Source: Acanthochromis polyacanthus
Taxonomy: Eukaryota > Chordata > Actinopteri > Pomacentridae
Assembly: GCF_021347895.1 (NCBI RefSeq)
Contig: NC_067121.1
Span: 28,693,974-28,757,973, forward strand
DNA: 64,000 nucleotides
Direction of reading: 5' to 3'
The translations under genes were made by a program, and so were the position numbers. The first letter of the stretch is position 1; every line of letters starts with the position of its first letter. A model generated the notes under the pieces. The model saw nothing but the letters and a program-made list of their open reading frames with translations, searched no databases and was not told the DNA's origin. Shown piece after piece: positions 61,134 to 64,000 of the stretch.

Positions 61134-64000
61134 TGTAGTGCTAAGCGATATATCTGAAAAAATGTTTCCCAATGAAATCTTTCTTTTTCAGCAAGCCATG
61201 TAGAGTGCCTTCATTATATTCCCATGCATGAGCACTACTGCAGACACCACAAATGTGTAGCTGTTGTTGTTATACTGTTCTGTAGTCCACTTGCAAGCAC
61301 AAGCAACCACGGAACTTCGCTGCTAGGCTGAAATTTACATTGCGCTGGCCTTTGTGGACCTTTGTGTACTTGCAGGCATGGAAAAAATAACCCTTGTCTT
61401 AGGCATAGGTGGGGTCACAGGGTTGCAGGGATTTTTAGACCACAGCATTGGCTGGGCACGATGAGAGGCCGAAGCGGCTGTGAACTAGTGTGCATCAGAG
61501 GACCTGTATGAAAGCCAACCGGTGAATGACAGAGTAGCTCTATTATGGAGTAAAAAGAAAAGCTGGGATGAGCCAGGGAGGTGACACACTTGGGGTATTA
61601 TTATTGTTTTTAGATGCATTTCAATTTTTCTAAGATATAAACTTCCAATTTTGAGGCATTTGGAAGTTATTACTGGCTACTGGCTAAAACTGAGAGAACA
61701 GGCCAGACTGTTCCCAGCTGGTGCCAGTCAGTATATTGGGAGACATCAGGGGCTTCGTTTCATTGTTTCAAAAGAAACAATCTTCTGCTGTTTTTTTTCC
61801 TTTGTAAAACAACCTCTCAACTTCCTACACTTTGCAGACAGAAGCTGCCTGATTGACAATCCAAATTGCCTGAACAAGGCAAAGCAAATTTCAACAGACA
61901 TATTTACATATGCATGCATCACAAATTAGATTGTCAGTGTAAACTAGAAGCTGGCAGCAGTTAACTGATGTAGATGATAAAGACGTTTTCTCTAATTATA
62001 TGCATTTCATTTCCCTGTGATAAACTGGTATTTTTGATTTGTACTGCTGTCACATATGTTGTTTTATGGTGGAGAATTGTCCCTGAAAGTTAAATGTGTT
62101 CAAACTGTCAATTACTGCACATTTTATCACACCTTCGCTGCAAAGCCAGCTTAAAAGCTCCATTGAATATCCAAAACTACGCCTGAACAGACGGAGGAAT
62201 CGTTCACTCCAGCCAGTCAAGGTGCAGAATTTCCATTTAAAGTTTTCTGACGTTTAGCAGATTGTTGCATTTGAAGTGTGTTGAAATAAGTGCAAATTGT
62301 AGACCATTTATGTTGGCTGATCGCCACATGAATCCCAAGGCTGCGGAGTGGAACTGTTTCTAATCCAATCCAGTCAGTCACACTGCCATCCATTTCTCCT
62401 CACCATGGCTCCTCTCGTCTCCTGCTGCTTTCTGTTAATGGAGATATCACCTCCTCCCGCCTCCTCCCTCCACATCCCCTTCTCTGTTCTCTCTTTGTTG
62501 TCCTTTTCCCTCCACTCCACTTTCACTTGCCTTCTTTCAAATCCCTCTGTTGTGCCTCTTCATTGGCCCACTCAGTGAAACTAATCGACAGTAAGCCATC
62601 ACTCAGAGACGCGTTCCCTCCCTCTCTCATTGGGCTGTAAATCAACAAATGATTCATAACGCAGAATAAAGTAGAAAAGGCGGGCCAGAAAGGAAACAAA
62701 TAGGGTTTATTATTGAGTGCAATTGGGGATGGCAGGAAGACTGAGTTTCTTTTAGTAAGGCTCAATATTTCCTTGTAGTGAATGCCAAGTGCTCTAATGG
62801 CAAACGGTTGACATTTTGAGACTCCCTCGGTATCGCTTTAGCTCTGGTGTCAGGAAATGCCACAGAGGGAAAAAAGAACGTAACCAGGGAGCTAAACAAG
62901 TTGGAATGTTTGCCTAAAATTGTAAATAATTAGTCTCTGAAGAAGTGATGCTCTAGTATTTCTGATTAATTACGTGAAGCAGACTTGACATCAAAGTTTC
63001 TGTAACACTTTGGCATAAATGCTTCATATTCATAAGCTGAAGGTTACCCACTCTATGTTAAGGTAGTATCAGGTCTGTTATGTGTCTTGGATTCTGTAAT
63101 TCTTTTATGCTTTGACCTCAAGGTTCAGTCTGAGATGTAATGCAGCTTTTCTGTCTCTGCAGTCGCGACTGGCAAATGTCGCAAAATTCATATAGCATAC
63201 ATTACAAGAAAGCTGAATCTGAGTTGCTGTTTTCTCTGTTTGAATGCGCATTATACATTTTCTCCTGTTTGGAATTTTTTGCCATTTTCTGTATCAATTC
63301 CACCCACCTGCCACAGTCTCCATAGGATTCTGCCGACTCATCAGATCCAGCAGAATTAGAAACCTGCTGAGTTTCATCTCACACTCACAGGGAGATGCAT
63401 ACCACACACAATTAAATTACTTTACTATATTCTCCTTCCTTCTCTCCCTACTCTGTGCTTGTACACATTTCTCTTTCTTTCGTCTCTCAGCAGCAGCTTA
63501 ATCAGTTTCTTTCTTTCCTTACTCGGCTCATCCACTGATTATTTTATTTGTCCGAAGTGATTTTCTTCTTCTTATCATGGTCATCTGCTTTACACACTGA
63601 TGTGCACTTGTGCACTCAGATGTTCTGTAGCTCTGCAGTTGTTTTTCCTCTAAGCCTACAGACTATGCCTTGGTTCCCGCAAAATACTTGATGCCAATTA
63701 AACACAGTGGCTTTGTTTCCCACCTCAGTTTGTTTTGATGCAGTCAGCAGACAGCGAAAGGAAGGGAGCTGTATGTCGCAGAGCAATTATGTCAAATCTG
63801 TGTCTCACATACTCTTGTTCATATTGAAAAGCAACCTATCAAGTGTTGTAATGAGATTTTGGGAAAAGCCAAATTAAATCAAAACCTCCATAAGCTAATT
63901 GTCTTCATAACTAGGAGGGCTTTATGTGCAGTGGTTGGTGGGGATCAGAGTTTATGGCCCCTTTAATGAGTAAAAAAACAACAGCACTGCCTGCAAATCT
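61134..64000. other. Unannotated DNA to the window edge
   Basis: No gene supported. The stretch 62,580-62,900 is less repetitive and could be conserved non-coding DNA. A pyrimidine-rich stretch is at about 62,430-62,540. Frames at 62,348 and 63,140-63,501 are short and without domains. Confidence 0.4.

Overview
This window looks like non-coding DNA from a teleost fish, either intergenic or the inside of a very large intron. It is AT-rich and has long AC/GT microsatellites. It holds a nearly intact fish-type Tc1 transposon and decayed copies of several repeats I associate with ray-finned fish: a tRNA-derived SINE, a GTGGGGAC-type element, TTAA-flanked MITEs and Harbinger pieces. I found no convincing host protein-coding exon, rRNA, tRNA gene or CRISPR array. 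Apart from the Tc1 transposase, the open reading frames are short, mostly low in complexity and unlike any family I recognise. This assignment rests on repeat recognition from memory, because no search could be run.

Layout. Positions 1-16,880 are mostly single-copy AT-rich DNA with simple repeats: a GT run near 2.9 kb, an uninterrupted AC run at 5.8 kb, a compound G/A/TA tract at 12.06 kb and a purine-rich tract at 12.7 kb. A dispersed repeat at 16.9-17.1 kb has an inverted partner at 26.5-26.7 kb. At 23.0-23.6 kb a TTAA-flanked, piggyBac-like MITE contains a second, different foldback element with long inverted arms and a 9-bp target duplication. At 27.2-27.8 kb lies an internally deleted Tc1 copy. 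At 31.6-31.9 kb a GTGGGGAC-type element sits inside an AC microsatellite. At 34.08-34.54 kb is another TTAA MITE, and 35 bp beyond it a complete Tc1 transposon (34,577-36,211) carries an apparently intact DD34E transposase on the minus strand.

The right half (36-64 kb) is again mainly unannotatable single-copy DNA. It is broken by decayed retroposon-like repeats (47.5, 49.6, 50.4 kb), a complex Harbinger-like region at 53.9-55.5 kb, a tRNA-derived SINE at 57.8 kb and a 382-bp Tc1/mariner-type MITE at 60.75 kb. The Harbinger region joins the N-terminal part of a transposase to a GC-rich 21-bp minisatellite.

The genes do not form a pathway. The only protein likely to be functional is the Tc1 transposase, acting on its own 212-214 bp terminal repeats. 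The most unusual structures are the nested foldback element at 23.16-23.48 kb and the Harbinger/minisatellite chimera at 54.2-55.4 kb. Both could represent poorly described families.
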